From Campylobacter concisus (GTDB taxonomy: Bacteria; Campylobacterota; Campylobacteria; Campylobacterales; Campylobacteraceae): 64,000 nucleotides of DNA. Below the pieces are notes generated by a model that searched no databases, had not been told where the DNA came from, and was given only the letters and a program-made list of their open reading frames with translations. Each line of letters opens with the position of its first letter. The first letter of the stretch is position 1. Position numbers and translations under genes: made by a program. Shown one piece after another: positions 19,496-29,071 of this stretch. Location of the stretch: NCBI RefSeq assembly GCF_003048675.2, contig NZ_CP060707.1, forward strand, positions 434,001-498,000, read 5' to 3'.

Positions 19496-20139
19496 TGGAA
19501 ATTTTAAGAGCGTCTAATCTAGGCTTTGCGTATGATTATACGCTCTTTAACAATATAAATTTAACTCTCAATCAAAAACAAAGCATCGCGATAACAGGTG
19601 TTAGCGGTTGTGGCAAATCAACGCTTTTACACATACTTTCAACACTTTTAAAACCAAATTTTGGCGAGGTCATCTATCAAGATAGATCGATCTACGAGCT
19701 TTCTCAAAACGAGCTTTTGGCCATTAGAAGGCTTCATTTTGGCATTATTTTTCAGTCGCACTATCTTTTTAAAGGTTTTAGCGCTTATGAAAATATCGAG
19801 CTTGCAAGTATCTTATCTGGCGAAAATATAGAAAAAAATGATCTTGAAGCGCTAAAAATTTCAAGCGTTATAAATCAAAAAGTTGGCGAGCTAAGTGGCG
19901 GCCAGCAGCAGCGTGTCAGCATCGCTAGAGTGCTTACCAAAAAGCCAAAGATCATCTTTGCAGACGAGCCAACGGGCAACCTTGATAAGCAAACGGCAAA
20001 TGAAGTGATGCAAGTTTTGTTTGACTATATAAATGAAAATAGCGCTGCCCTTGTTTTAGTCACTCACGACAACGACCTAGCCGCGAAATGTGACAATTCA
20101 TACAAGCTTGAAAATAAAGAGCTTGTGCAAATTTCTTAA
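19495..20139 (+). CDS. ABC transporter ATP-binding protein (LolD-like)
   Basis: 214 residues, a single nucleotide-binding domain. Walker A is GVSGCGKST, the Q-loop is in IIFQSHYLF, the signature is LSGGQQQR, Walker B is IIFADEPTG, and the switch histidine is in LVTHDN. The sequence is of the LolD/MacB class. No permease gene is next to it, although the matching C. jejuni locus is also isolated as I recall. Coupling to tsf (TAATG) suggests steady expression. Confidence 0.85.
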   Translation: MEILRASNLGFAYDYTLFNNINLTLNQKQSIAITGVSGCGKSTLLHILSTLLKPNFGEVIYQDRSIYELSQNELLAIRRLHFGIIFQSHYLFKGFSAYENIELASILSGENIEKNDLEALKISSVINQKVGELSGGQQQRVSIARVLTKKPKIIFADEPTGNLDKQTANEVMQVLFDYINENSAALVLVTHDNDLAAKCDNSYKLENKELVQIS

Positions 20140-20229
20140 AATTTAGCTTCAAATTTCTAAAAACGACCGCTTAAATTTAAAAAACAAAGTAAAATTTTGT
20201 AAAATTAGTAAAAAAATTAAAAGAGCAAA

Positions 20230-20991
20230 ATGGAACTAGTAGAATTTTTTGGAGCCGATAAAGCAATAGTTTTTATGCTTTTGTTTGCACGCCTAAGCGG
20301 TCTCATCGTTTTTTTTCCATTTTATTCGCACAATCAAATTCCTCTTAGCGTAAAAACGCTTTTAGTTTTTGTCCTTTGCGTCGTGCTATTTCCCATCTCA
20401 AAAGCTCATGAAAACTCTATAAATTTCTTAATCGGCGAGATCTTAGGCGAGGTTATGCTAGGACTAAGTGCCGGACTTATGCTAACCATCATCTTTGCCA
20501 CACTTCAAATGGCAGGGGAGCAAATTTCCATGGTCATGGGCTTTTCGATGGCGTCGGTGCTTGACCCACAAACTGGCACAAACTCTCCAGTCATTGCAAA
20601 CCTCATAAATTTCATCGCGCTGCTAACATTTCTAGCTTTTGATGGGCATCATTTGCTCCTTCAGTTTTACGCTAGCTCACTTGCTGTGGTGCCACTTGGC
20701 GACTTTTATCCACGCCCCGGCATCATGAGCTATGCGATAAATTTATTTACAAATTTGTTTATGTTTGGCTTTATCATGTCATTTCCGATCATCGCGCTTT
20801 CTTTGCTCTCAGACTCCATTTTTGGCATGCTCATGAAGACGATGCCGCAGTTTAACCTACTAGTCATCGGCTATCCTATCAAAGTGACGATCGGATTTTC
20901 TGTTTTGATAGCCATTTTAGCAGGCATTATGAAGATAATGAGCGACCTACTTTTAAAAGTGATAAATGATCTGCCGGCTCTGTTTTTTTAA
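20230..20991 (+). CDS. fliR: Flagellar biosynthesis protein FliR
   Basis: 253 residues, about six membrane segments. It is a component of the flagellar type III export gate. Typical features are the N-terminal LLFARLSGLIVFFPF, FATLQMAGEQISMVMGFSMA, and VLDPQTGTNSPVI. It stands apart from other export genes, as in C. jejuni. A 90-nt gap upstream may hold a promoter but I see no strong box. Confidence 0.93.
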   Translation: MELVEFFGADKAIVFMLLFARLSGLIVFFPFYSHNQIPLSVKTLLVFVLCVVLFPISKAHENSINFLIGEILGEVMLGLSAGLMLTIIFATLQMAGEQISMVMGFSMASVLDPQTGTNSPVIANLINFIALLTFLAFDGHHLLLQFYASSLAVVPLGDFYPRPGIMSYAINLFTNLFMFGFIMSFPIIALSLLSDSIFGMLMKTMPQFNLLVIGYPIKVTIGFSVLIAILAGIMKIMSDLLLKVINDLPALFF

Positions 20992-21047
20992 GAAAATAGC
21001 AATGAAATTTATCATAGAATAGGCTTTTACTATTACAAGGAGGGATG

Positions 21048-22577
21048 ATGAAAGTTGCTCTAATAAATAAAAATCCAGCAGTTTCACGTCTGATAACTTT
21101 AAGTCTGAATAAAATCGGTACCGAATATAGCGAATTTGAGGATCTAAATGGATTTGACGATGCTCAGTTTGACTTTATCATAATCGACAGCGACGTGGAC
21201 AGCAGTGAGCTTGCGACTACAAAAGATGTGATGTATCTAGCAAGTCGTGGCGAGAATAAACCAGAATTTGCTACTTTGATGCTTGAAAAACCATTTTTAC
21301 CAACTGAATTTATAAGTGTTTTTGAGCAAAATATCCCAAAAGATGAGCCAGCTGCCGAGCATGGCGAGAGTGAGCAGGGTGAAAGTGACTTTGGCGACTT
21401 TAGCGATGAGGCTATAAATTTTGACGAGATGTCAGGGTTTAAACTGCCTGATATCGATACAAATTTAGAAAATTTTGCAGATCTTGACAAAGAGCTTTTA
21501 GAAAGTGGCATAGATAGCCCAAGCGAGGAGATTAGCCAGAGTGACTTGCAAGAGGAAAATGAAGCTAGCGATGTGGAGTCTTTAGAAGAGTTTGAGGACT
21601 TGCAAGAGCTTGCTAGCGAAGACCTTGCTGATGAGAGCGAAGAGAGCAAAGATGGCGATCTAGCAGAGCTTAGTGCGCTTGTCGATGAGATAGAAAATAT
21701 GCCAGAAGAGTCTGAAGCAGATGAAGAGCTAAATAAAAATTTAGATGATATTATTAGCCAAAATGACGTTGCAGGCTTGGTTGATGAAGAGAAGGCAGAT
21801 GGCGAGCTTGATGAGATAGATCAGAGTAAATTTGAGCTTAGTGAGATCGATTCGCTTGATGAAGAGCCAAATAGTGAAGAGACTGATGAGGAAAATAAAA
21901 ATTTAGATGATGCTGACGAGAGTGATGCTAAAAATTTGGAGCAAGAAGAGCTAAATATAGACGAGCTAGCTAAATTTGATGATGAAGATAGCCTTGAAAA
22001 TGAGCTAAATTTAGAAGATGAGCCTAAAGATGAGGAGAATTTAGATGAGATCTCTGAGGCTGATGAAGAGCAAATTCAAGTAGATGATGAAAAGGCAGAA
22101 GAGGATATAGAAGAAGAGGCTTTGGATGAAATTTCAAGTGAGGAGTTGGAAAATTTAGATCCTAGTGAGAGTGAAAATTCTTCTAATGAGATGCCAGTAG
22201 AAGAGCTAGAAGATGTGAGTGAGCCAGAAGCCAAAGAATATCTAGGCCTTGCGGATGAAACTTTTGAAGAAGAAAATACTCAAGAAGATGACGAACAAGA
22301 AGAAGACACGAAAGAAGAGAGCAAAGACGTAGCATCAAATGAGTTAAATTTTGACGCGTCATCGATAGATGATATAGATGAAAACACGATGTTAGCAGCA
22401 TTTGGACTAAAAGATATGCCTCAAACAAGCTCAAAAAATGATGCAAAAGAAGACTACAAAGAAGAGCTAACTAAAAAGATCACAAAACACGTCCACGAGT
22501 CGCTAAATGAGAGCTCGCTAAGAGATGTGCTAAAAGATATGAACATCAAGATAAATATAAGTTTCGAGGAAAAGTAG
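21048..22577 (+). CDS. Highly acidic protein with N-terminal pseudo-receiver domain
   Basis: 509 residues. ATG 21048 is preferred to 21045 because AGGAGG then has a 4-nt spacer. Residues 1-95 look like a response-regulator receiver fold (KVALINKNPAVSRL, a DFIIIDSD strand, a late KPF strand). The acidic pocket is incomplete and the usual conserved Lys-Pro context is altered. Residues 95-450 are extremely rich in Glu/Asp with Leu/Ser, in irregular LDEISE/EELENLD-type units, probably disordered. The last 45 residues are helical and basic-acidic mixed. An equivalent highly acidic protein of unknown function sits between fliR and gmk in C. jejuni. Role unknown. Confidence 0.85.
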   Translation: MKVALINKNPAVSRLITLSLNKIGTEYSEFEDLNGFDDAQFDFIIIDSDVDSSELATTKDVMYLASRGENKPEFATLMLEKPFLPTEFISVFEQNIPKDEPAAEHGESEQGESDFGDFSDEAINFDEMSGFKLPDIDTNLENFADLDKELLESGIDSPSEEISQSDLQEENEASDVESLEEFEDLQELASEDLADESEESKDGDLAELSALVDEIENMPEESEADEELNKNLDDIISQNDVAGLVDEEKADGELDEIDQSKFELSEIDSLDEEPNSEETDEENKNLDDADESDAKNLEQEELNIDELAKFDDEDSLENELNLEDEPKDEENLDEISEADEEQIQVDDEKAEEDIEEEALDEISSEELENLDPSESENSSNEMPVEELEDVSEPEAKEYLGLADETFEEENTQEDDEQEEDTKEESKDVASNELNFDASSIDDIDENTMLAAFGLKDMPQTSSKNDAKEDYKEELTKKITKHVHESLNESSLRDVLKDMNIKINISFEEK

Positions 22578-23189
22578 TTGCAAGGACAAATTTTAGTAGT
22601 TTCGGGACCTAGCGGGAGCGGTAAAAGCACGTTACTTAGCCGTCTTTTAAAGGAGGAGAAAGACCTATATTTTTCTATCTCAAGTACAACAAGAGCCAAA
22701 AGAGAAGGCGAAGTTGATGGGGTTGATTATTATTTTATAAAAGAAGATGAATTTAAAAGCGGCATCGAAAAAGGCGAGTTTTTAGAGTGGGCGCAGGTGC
22801 ATAAAAATTACTATGGCACGAGCTTAAAGCCAGTTTTAGAAGCACTTGAGGCCGGTAAGATAGTGATATTTGACATCGATGTGCAAGGCTTTCACATCGC
22901 ACTTGAGAAATTTAAAAGCTATATCACTTCAGTTTTTATAACAACTGCTAATAAAAAAGAGCTAAAAAGGCGCTTGGAAAACCGTGGAACAGATAGCGAC
23001 GAGACGATAGAAAATCGCTTAATGAACGCAGTTGGTGAGATGGAGCATATTTTAGAGTATGATTATTTTTTAGTAAATGATGATATAGAAAAGAGCTATA
23101 AAGGGCTAAAATCAATCCTTCGAGCGATGAGGTTAAAAAGTGCTAAGATAAATTTAAGAAATGTCATCGACGAGTGGATAGATTGTTAG
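22578..23189 (+). CDS. gmk: Guanylate kinase
   Basis: 203 residues from a TTG that directly follows the preceding stop, with GAGGA 7 nt upstream. It phosphorylates GMP to GDP. The P-loop GPSGSGKST is at residues 10-18, followed by STTRAKREGEVDGVDYYF for GMP binding and FDIDVQGF. Translation is probably coupled to the acidic-protein gene. Confidence 0.97.
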   Translation: MQGQILVVSGPSGSGKSTLLSRLLKEEKDLYFSISSTTRAKREGEVDGVDYYFIKEDEFKSGIEKGEFLEWAQVHKNYYGTSLKPVLEALEAGKIVIFDIDVQGFHIALEKFKSYITSVFITTANKKELKRRLENRGTDSDETIENRLMNAVGEMEHILEYDYFLVNDDIEKSYKGLKSILRAMRLKSAKINLRNVIDEWIDC

Positions 23190-23240
23190 AAATTCAGGAA
23201 TTTATGATAATATTTTGAGAAAATTTGATAAGGAGAAAAG

Positions 23241-23462
23241 ATGGGTTCTTTTAGTATTGGCCATTGGTTGATCGTTTTAGCGATCATTGTATTACTTTTT
23301 GGAGCAAAGAAGATCCCAGAGCTTGCGAAAGGACTAGGCAAGGGCATAAAGACTTTTAAAGCTGAGATGGAGGATACAACCCCTGAAAAGAGCGAAAAAG
23401 TCGAGCATAAAGAAGAGAGTGCAGCTAGTCAAAAGATAGAAGAAACAACTAAAAACGCATAG
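23241..23462 (+). CDS. tatA: Sec-independent protein translocase TatA
   Basis: 73 residues. A short N-terminal membrane helix ([17 protein letters not shown]) is followed by the family [19 protein letters not shown] amphipathic helix and a charged tail. It forms the pore of the twin-arginine system with TatBC, encoded elsewhere. AAGGAG lies upstream of the ATG. Confidence 0.95.
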   Translation: MGSFSIGHWLIVLAIIVLLFGAKKIPELAKGLGKGIKTFKAEMEDTTPEKSEKVEHKEESAASQKIEETTKNA

Positions 23463-23471
23463 GTTTTAGAG

Positions 23472-25055
23472 TTGAAAGATAAAGTAAAATCTGAAATTTC
23501 AAAGGTTTTAGAGCGTGAATTTGTGCTTGAGAAGCCAAAGGATAAAAATTTAGCCCACTATGCGATGCCGCTTTTTAGCCTTGCAAAAGAGCTAAGAAAG
23601 TCTCCAGCTATGATAGCTAGCGAGTTTGCTGATAAATTTAGTGACAGTAAGATAGTTGAAGCTAGCGCGGTAAATGGCTACTTAAATTTCAAGCTTAAGA
23701 GCGAATTTTTAGATGAAATTTCAAAGCAAATTTTGCTAGATAGTGAAAATTTTGCAAAAGAAGATGCGAAAAAAGATAGTTATTTAATAGAATACATCAG
23801 CGCAAATCCGACTGGACCGCTTCACATCGGACACGTTAGAGGCGCAGTTTATGGCGATACTTTAGCTAGACTTGGCAAAAGACTTGGCTACGCCATCTCA
23901 ACAGAATACTACATAAACGATGCTGGCAATCAAATAGATCTGCTTGGCACATCTATATCACTTGCGGCTAAAGAGCAGCTTTTTAACGAAAGCGTCGTCT
24001 ATCCGGAGAAATACTACCGCGGGGATTATATTTTAGATATTGCTAAGCTTGCAAATGAGAAATTTGGCAAGGAAATTTTTTATGACGAGAGCAGAAACCT
24101 TGAGCTTGCCGAGTTTGGCAAGGATATCGTGCTTGAGATAATCAAAAAAGACTTGGCTGATGTTGGCATTTTTATAGAGAGCTGGGCTAGCGAAAAAGCA
24201 CTTTACGACCGTCTTGAGCCAACAATAGAAAAGCTAAAACGCTCAAATCAAATGTATGAAAAAGAGGGCGCTATCTATATCGCTTCGACCACGCTTGGCG
24301 ACGACAACGATAGGGTTGTGGTTAGAAATGACGGCAGACCGACATATCTAGCTGGCGACATCATCTATCATAACGCTAAATTTGAGAAAAATTTTGACCA
24401 CTATATAAACATTTGGGGCGCGGATCACCACGGATATATCGCAAGGCTAAAGGCTGCGATAAATTTCCTTGGTTACGATGAAAACAGGCTTGAAGTGATA
24501 CTTATGCAGATGGTTAGCTTACTAAAAGAGGGCAAGCCATATAAAATGAGCAAGCGTGCTGGCAATGCGGTGCTGATGAGTGATATTGCGAGTGAGATCG
24601 GTGCTGAGGCGCTTAGATTTATCTTTATAAGCAAGGCAAATACGAGTAGTTTGGAATTTGACGTGGATGAGCTTAAAAAAGAGGATAGCTCAAACCCTAT
24701 TTTTTATATAAACTACGCTCACGCTAGGATAAATCAGGTCTTTGCAAAGGCTGGAAAAAGCGTTAGTGACGTAATAAATGCAGACTTTGAGTGCCTAGAT
24801 GAAAATGCTAAAAATTTACTTTTTGAAGCGCTTATATTGCCTGAAATTTTAGAGGATGCTTTTGCTTCAAGGCAGCTTCAAAAAATACCAGACTATCTAA
24901 AGTCACTAGCTGCTAGCTTTCATAAATTTTATAATGAAAACCGTGTGGTTGGAAATGAAAATGAAGATAGCTTGCTAAAAGTCTTTGCAGTCGTTGCTAT
25001 CTCGATAAAAACAGCATTTAATATAATGGGAATCACAGCTAAAGATAGGATGTAG
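23472..25055 (+). CDS. argS: Arginyl-tRNA synthetase
   Basis: 527 residues from a TTG 9 nt after tatA. It charges tRNA-Arg. Class I motifs are HIGHVRG (after ISANPTGPL) and a KMSK signature in YKMSKRAGNAV. The N-terminal additional domain and the C-terminal anticodon-binding helical domain (YAHARINQVF onward) are present. It is the last gene of the rpsB-to-argS series and converges on the next gene. Confidence 0.97.
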   Translation: MKDKVKSEISKVLEREFVLEKPKDKNLAHYAMPLFSLAKELRKSPAMIASEFADKFSDSKIVEASAVNGYLNFKLKSEFLDEISKQILLDSENFAKEDAKKDSYLIEYISANPTGPLHIGHVRGAVYGDTLARLGKRLGYAISTEYYINDAGNQIDLLGTSISLAAKEQLFNESVVYPEKYYRGDYILDIAKLANEKFGKEIFYDESRNLELAEFGKDIVLEIIKKDLADVGIFIESWASEKALYDRLEPTIEKLKRSNQMYEKEGAIYIASTTLGDDNDRVVVRNDGRPTYLAGDIIYHNAKFEKNFDHYINIWGADHHGYIARLKAAINFLGYDENRLEVILMQMVSLLKEGKPYKMSKRAGNAVLMSDIASEIGAEALRFIFISKANTSSLEFDVDELKKEDSSNPIFYINYAHARINQVFAKAGKSVSDVINADFECLDENAKNLLFEALILPEILEDAFASRQLQKIPDYLKSLAASFHKFYNENRVVGNENEDSLLKVFAVVAISIKTAFNIMGITAKDRM

Positions 25056-25089
25056 CTTTATAGCCGCCAGACATTAGTCAAAAAGTTGG

Positions 25090-26025
25090 CTAAATACCCC
25101 TTTTTTCAAATATAATTGCAATAGTTTTTGCTATGATCTTTATCTCCAGCCAAAGTGACCAGTGCTTTATGTAGTAAAGATCATACATTAGCTTTTGTTT
25201 GGCGTCGTGTGTGTTTGCGCCGTAAGGGTAATTTACCTGCGCCCAGCCAGTGATGCCTGGGCGGACGATGTGGCGTTCATTGTAGTACGGTATCTCTTTT
25301 TCAAAGAAATTTATCCAATATCTTCGCTCTGGCCTTGGGCCTATTAGGTGCATTTGCCCGCGAAGCACATTTATACACTGTGGCACTTCGTCGATGCGAG
25401 TTTTACGCATAAATTCGCCAAATTCAAAGACTCTCTCATCATTTTTGCTAGCAAATTTAGCTCCATCTTTTTCAGCATCAACCACCATCGAGCGAAATTT
25501 GATGCATTCAAATTCCCTGTTGCCCAGCCCGACCCTATTTTGCAAGAAGTAAAGGCTGCCAGGGGACTGCTCGTCTATCTTTTTCTTGACGTAAAATTTA
25601 AGCACAAAAAGTATCACAAGAAGCAGTGAACAGCTTACATAGTCGATCACGCGTTTTAAGGCGTATTCAAAGGCATTGTAAGGCTTGATATCGTTTAAAA
25701 AGTTTAAATTTTCGCCATTTTCTGGGATGTAGCACTTTTGCAAGTAAATTTCTAAAAAGCTCTCCACATTTAGAAATTTGATCTTTTTATACTTCGTCTT
25801 AAACTGTAAAAGCGTGAGAAATCTCACCAGTTTGCTATCAACGGGCTTTTGGGTATTTAGCACTATTAGCCTCTGATCGCCTGATTTTATGAGATTTTCT
25901 AGCGCACTTCGCAAAGCCTTTGCGTCGCTATTTTCGTGGGATAGAAAATTTACCTGGCCAAATTTCTTTCTAAGCTTCTCTAGTTCGAGTTTGGTGAAAG
26001 TATATTTTTCGCCAAGGATGATCAT
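25090..26025 (-). CDS. Polyprenyl-phosphate sugar-1-phosphate transferase
   Basis: 311 residues. The C-terminal 200 residues are a bacterial sugar transferase domain: one hydrophobic helix (VSCSLLLVILFVLKF), QNRVGLGNREFECIKFRSM, TRIDEVPQ, and GPRPERR with RPGITGWAQVNY. It should start a surface glycan by moving a sugar phosphate onto undecaprenyl phosphate. The N-terminal 100 residues are soluble, lacking the four-helix region of full WcaJ-type enzymes. No other glycan genes adjoin it, so the sugar and product are unknown. Confidence 0.88.
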   Translation of the reverse strand: MIILGEKYTFTKLELEKLRKKFGQVNFLSHENSDAKALRSALENLIKSGDQRLIVLNTQKPVDSKLVRFLTLLQFKTKYKKIKFLNVESFLEIYLQKCYIPENGENLNFLNDIKPYNAFEYALKRVIDYVSCSLLLVILFVLKFYVKKKIDEQSPGSLYFLQNRVGLGNREFECIKFRSMVVDAEKDGAKFASKNDERVFEFGEFMRKTRIDEVPQCINVLRGQMHLIGPRPERRYWINFFEKEIPYYNERHIVRPGITGWAQVNYPYGANTHDAKQKLMYDLYYIKHWSLWLEIKIIAKTIAIIFEKRGI

Positions 26026-26128
26026 AGGCCTATCCCTTTATCTTTATTTTAAATTTGTATTATAAAATTCGCCTAATTATACCCAAACGTGCTAATTGCA
26101 TTTTTAAAAAAAGAGTTAAGGTTAAAAT

Positions 26129-27112
26129 ATGTCTCATAAATTTCTTGCTGTGCTTGTTTTAGCGCTGATTTGTGCAATTTCTTTTGCGCTCTCAAACACG
26201 GTTTTGGCTAAATTTCATACTAGCCCGCTCATCATCTCTATTATTCTAGGCGCTATTTTTGCAAATCTTTTTACCAAACAGACTCAAATTTTAAAAAATA
26301 GCGGCGTTGTAGCGATCGCTGGGAAGCAAATTTTAAGGCTTGGTATCATACTTTTTGGCTTTAATATAAGCCTTAGCGAGATCGCAAGTGTCGGCACTCT
26401 AGGCGTTATATACGCAGCTTTTATGGTATTTGCGACCTTTTGCTTTGCGCTTTTTGTAGCCAAAGCTTTGGGGCTTAGCAAGGATAGTGCCGTGCTTATT
26501 GGCTCAGGGGCTAGCATATGCGGCGCAGCTGCTGTTATGGCTACACAAAATGAGATAAAAGCAGACGCAAACAAGCTTGCTATCGCCATTTGCACGGTGG
26601 TGCTCTTTGGGACGATTGGCATGTTTATCTATCCATTTATCGCTAAATTTCTAGCTCTCACGCCGCACCAAACTGGCTTTTTTATCGGTGGCTCACTTCA
26701 CGAGGTAGCCCATGCGGTCGCAGCCTCAGCGGCATTTGACGGCACAACAAGCAGCACCGCCGTCATCATAAAAATGCTTCGCGTCATCATGCTTGTGCCA
26801 TTTTTGTTTTTGCTAAATTTCTTAAATTTAAGCCAAAATAGTGGTGGCTCAAAGCTAAAGAGCATACCATGGTTTGCGCTATTTTTCCTAGTGGCGATCT
26901 GCGTTAGATCTTTGCCATTTTTCCCTGAAAATTTGGTGGAGATTTTAAAGCTAGCCGCTAGTATCTGCCTTTGCGTTGCGATGTGTGCTTTGGGGTTTGG
27001 GATAGATAGGAGTATATTTAAAGCGACGGGCAAAAAGCCATTTTTGTTAGCATTTTTTATATTTTTATGGCTTATTTGCTCATCGCTTGTCTTTGTTAAG
27101 ACTCTTTGCTAG
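26129..27112 (+). CDS. YeiH-family membrane protein, putative sulfate exporter
   Basis: 327 residues, about ten membrane segments, PF03601/YeiH type. Landmarks are GIILFGFNISLSEI, GSGASICGAAAV, and GGSLHEVAHAVAA. The substrate of the family is uncertain; the sulfate-export label comes from its relatives. The ATG has AAGG upstream. It is divergent from the sugar-transferase gene, with its end overlapping the nadD-rsfS end by 17 nt in convergent orientation. Confidence 0.85.
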   Translation: MSHKFLAVLVLALICAISFALSNTVLAKFHTSPLIISIILGAIFANLFTKQTQILKNSGVVAIAGKQILRLGIILFGFNISLSEIASVGTLGVIYAAFMVFATFCFALFVAKALGLSKDSAVLIGSGASICGAAAVMATQNEIKADANKLAIAICTVVLFGTIGMFIYPFIAKFLALTPHQTGFFIGGSLHEVAHAVAASAAFDGTTSSTAVIIKMLRVIMLVPFLFLLNFLNLSQNSGGSKLKSIPWFALFFLVAICVRSLPFFPENLVEILKLAASICLCVAMCALGFGIDRSIFKATGKKPFLLAFFIFLWLICSSLVFVKTLC

Positions 27113-27977
27113 TTTTTAGCTTTTGCAAAAACTCTTCGATGTTGTATTTTGCCCTGTAAGCTGGGCTCAAAAGATGTATCAAAATGTCGCCAAGGTCCAT
27201 TACGATCCAATCAGGCGAGCTCTCAGTGCCTATAAATTTCTCTCCAAGAGGCTTAAGCTCCTCTTTTAGATCTTCAGCCAGCGAGTAAGCGTGCCTCTCG
27301 CCAAGCGTAGTAGCGATAACTACGGCCTTTACAAAATAATCATCCCCACTCATATCAAACACTTGTATTTCTTCAGCCTTTTTTGCGTCTAAAACCTTAA
27401 CTATACTTTCGGTGCGCTCTTGCATCGATCTTTCCTGCATCTTTAATCCTTGGTAAAAATTTATAATCTCATCTTTTATCTCGCTAGGCAGCTCATCAAG
27501 CCCCTTTTGATGCCTGATCTGCGACGAGCTAACATCCACATGCACGTCCATTTTTTGTAAATTTTGCGGAATTTCTATGTGATTGCGCTTGGCGATCACA
27601 AACTGCACTAAATTTTTTAACTCCTCGTAGCCATGCCACTTATCAAGCGTAGCTAGGTGGTCTGCGCCTATTATGAGATAAAATTTCTCTATCTTGAATT
27701 TCTCATACAAATACTTAACCGTCTCTATGGTAGGCACTGGGCGAGCTAAATTTATCTCATAGTCTGAGATCTCGACCTTCTCTAGGCCGCCCCAAATTTC
27801 TCTTATCCACTTTAGGCGAAGCTCTGGTGGAGCTGAAAATTCGCTCTTAAAGGGACTTATAAAAGTTGGCATGATTATGAGCTTGTCGATGTCAAGGCCA
27901 CTTAGTGCCATTTTCACAATGCTATCGTGTCCTAAATGAACCGGATCAAAGCTCCCGCCAAAAAGTGCTAACTTCAT
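27096..27977 (-). CDS. nadD-rsfS: NadD-RsfS fusion: nicotinate-nucleotide adenylyltransferase / ribosome silencing factor
   Basis: 293 residues in one frame. Residues 1-178 are NadD, which makes deamido-NAD: GGSFDPVHLGH for ATP binding, IGADHLATLDKWH, and SSSQIR. Residues 180-293 are RsfS, which binds ribosomal protein L14 and blocks subunit joining: KAEEIQVFDM, VIATTLGERHA, SPDWIVMDLGDILIHL and AKYNIEEF. The join reads YQGLKMQERSMQERT. An internal ATG at 27440 has AAGGAT at 7 nt, and another ATG lies at 27425, so free RsfS may also be made. In C. jejuni, as I recall, the two are separate adjacent genes. Confidence 0.85.
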   Translation of the reverse strand: MKLALFGGSFDPVHLGHDSIVKMALSGLDIDKLIIMPTFISPFKSEFSAPPELRLKWIREIWGGLEKVEISDYEINLARPVPTIETVKYLYEKFKIEKFYLIIGADHLATLDKWHGYEELKNLVQFVIAKRNHIEIPQNLQKMDVHVDVSSSQIRHQKGLDELPSEIKDEIINFYQGLKMQERSMQERTESIVKVLDAKKAEEIQVFDMSGDDYFVKAVVIATTLGERHAYSLAEDLKEELKPLGEKFIGTESSPDWIVMDLGDILIHLLSPAYRAKYNIEEFLQKLKTSKES

Positions 27978-28056
27978 CTATTAAAGTGCCTTGTTTATAT
28001 TTGTTTTAAAATTCTTTTTTGTAGAATTAGGCGTAATTATATCAAAAGGAGCTAAG

Positions 28057-29055
28057 ATGTCAGTTAAAGTAGCAATAAACGGCTTTGGGCGTATCGGTAG
28101 GTGTGCTGCTCGTATTATTTTAGAGCGTGATGATGTTGAGCTTGTCGCTATTAACGACACCGCAACAAGGGATATGACGAGGTACTTGCTCAAATACGAC
28201 AGCGTGCATGGCGAATTTAAGCAAGACGTTAAGGTGATAAGCGACGATTTTATAGAGGTAAATGGCAAAAAGATAAGAGTTTTTTCTACAAGAGATTTAA
28301 ACGAGCTTAGCTACGCAGACTACGGCGTAGACGTGGTTTTAGAGTGCACTGGCAAGTTTTTAACCACTGAAAAATGTGAGCCATATCTTGCTCGCGGCGT
28401 CAGAAAAGTCGTCATGAGTGCTCCGGCAAAAGATGATACAGCGACATTTGTAGTTGGCGTAAATGACGATAAATACGCAGGCGAAGCGATCGTCTCAAAT
28501 GCAAGCTGCACCACAAATGGCCTAGCTCCAGTGGCAAAGGTGCTAAACGATAAATTTGGCATCGTAAAGGGTCTAATGACCACGATCCACGCATATACAA
28601 ATGGCCAAAGCCTAGTTGATGTAAAGGCTAAAGATTTCCGCCGCTCACGTGCAGCAGCGCTAAATATCGGACCTACGACCACCGGAGCTGCAAAAGCGAT
28701 CGCTAAAGTGCTCCCCGAGCTAAGTGGCAAGCTACACGGCCAAGCAGTGCGCGTACCAGTGGCAAATGTCTCAATGGTCGATCTAACGGCGGTTTTAAAA
28801 AGACCAGCTAGCAAAGAGGAGATAAACGAGGCATTTAGGGCGGCTGCAGAGTCAAATTTAAAGGGAATTTTATTCGTCGATGACGACTACAGAGTTAGCA
28901 GCGACTTTTGTACAAGCACCTTTAGCAGCATCGTAGCGAGTGACACTACACAGGTTATCGCTGATGATATGGTGAAGGTCTTTGCGTGGTACGACAACGA
29001 GTGGGGCTACTCAACAAGGCTTGTTGATCTTGCTAAGATCGTGGCTACAAAGTAA
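28057..29055 (+). CDS. gapA: Glyceraldehyde-3-phosphate dehydrogenase
   Basis: 332 residues from the ATG at 28057, which has AAAAGGAG 6 nt upstream; the frame is open further upstream but without family sequence. The NAD fold starts INGFGRIGR. The catalytic cysteine is Cys151 in SNASCTTN, with the histidine in TIHAYT. It is first of the gapA-pgk-tpiA glycolytic/gluconeogenic set and divergent from nadD-rsfS. Confidence 0.98.
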   Translation: MSVKVAINGFGRIGRCAARIILERDDVELVAINDTATRDMTRYLLKYDSVHGEFKQDVKVISDDFIEVNGKKIRVFSTRDLNELSYADYGVDVVLECTGKFLTTEKCEPYLARGVRKVVMSAPAKDDTATFVVGVNDDKYAGEAIVSNASCTTNGLAPVAKVLNDKFGIVKGLMTTIHAYTNGQSLVDVKAKDFRRSRAAALNIGPTTTGAAKAIAKVLPELSGKLHGQAVRVPVANVSMVDLTAVLKRPASKEEINEAFRAAAESNLKGILFVDDDYRVSSDFCTSTFSSIVASDTTQVIADDMVKVFAWYDNEWGYSTRLVDLAKIVATK

Positions 29056-29071
29056 ATTTAAAGGGTGAAAA

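Noticed and set aside
21164-21649. Serine-rich open frame antisense to the acidic protein
   Set aside because: GAG/GAT-rich coding sequence gives open Ser/Leu frames on the other strand; no ribosome site or family.
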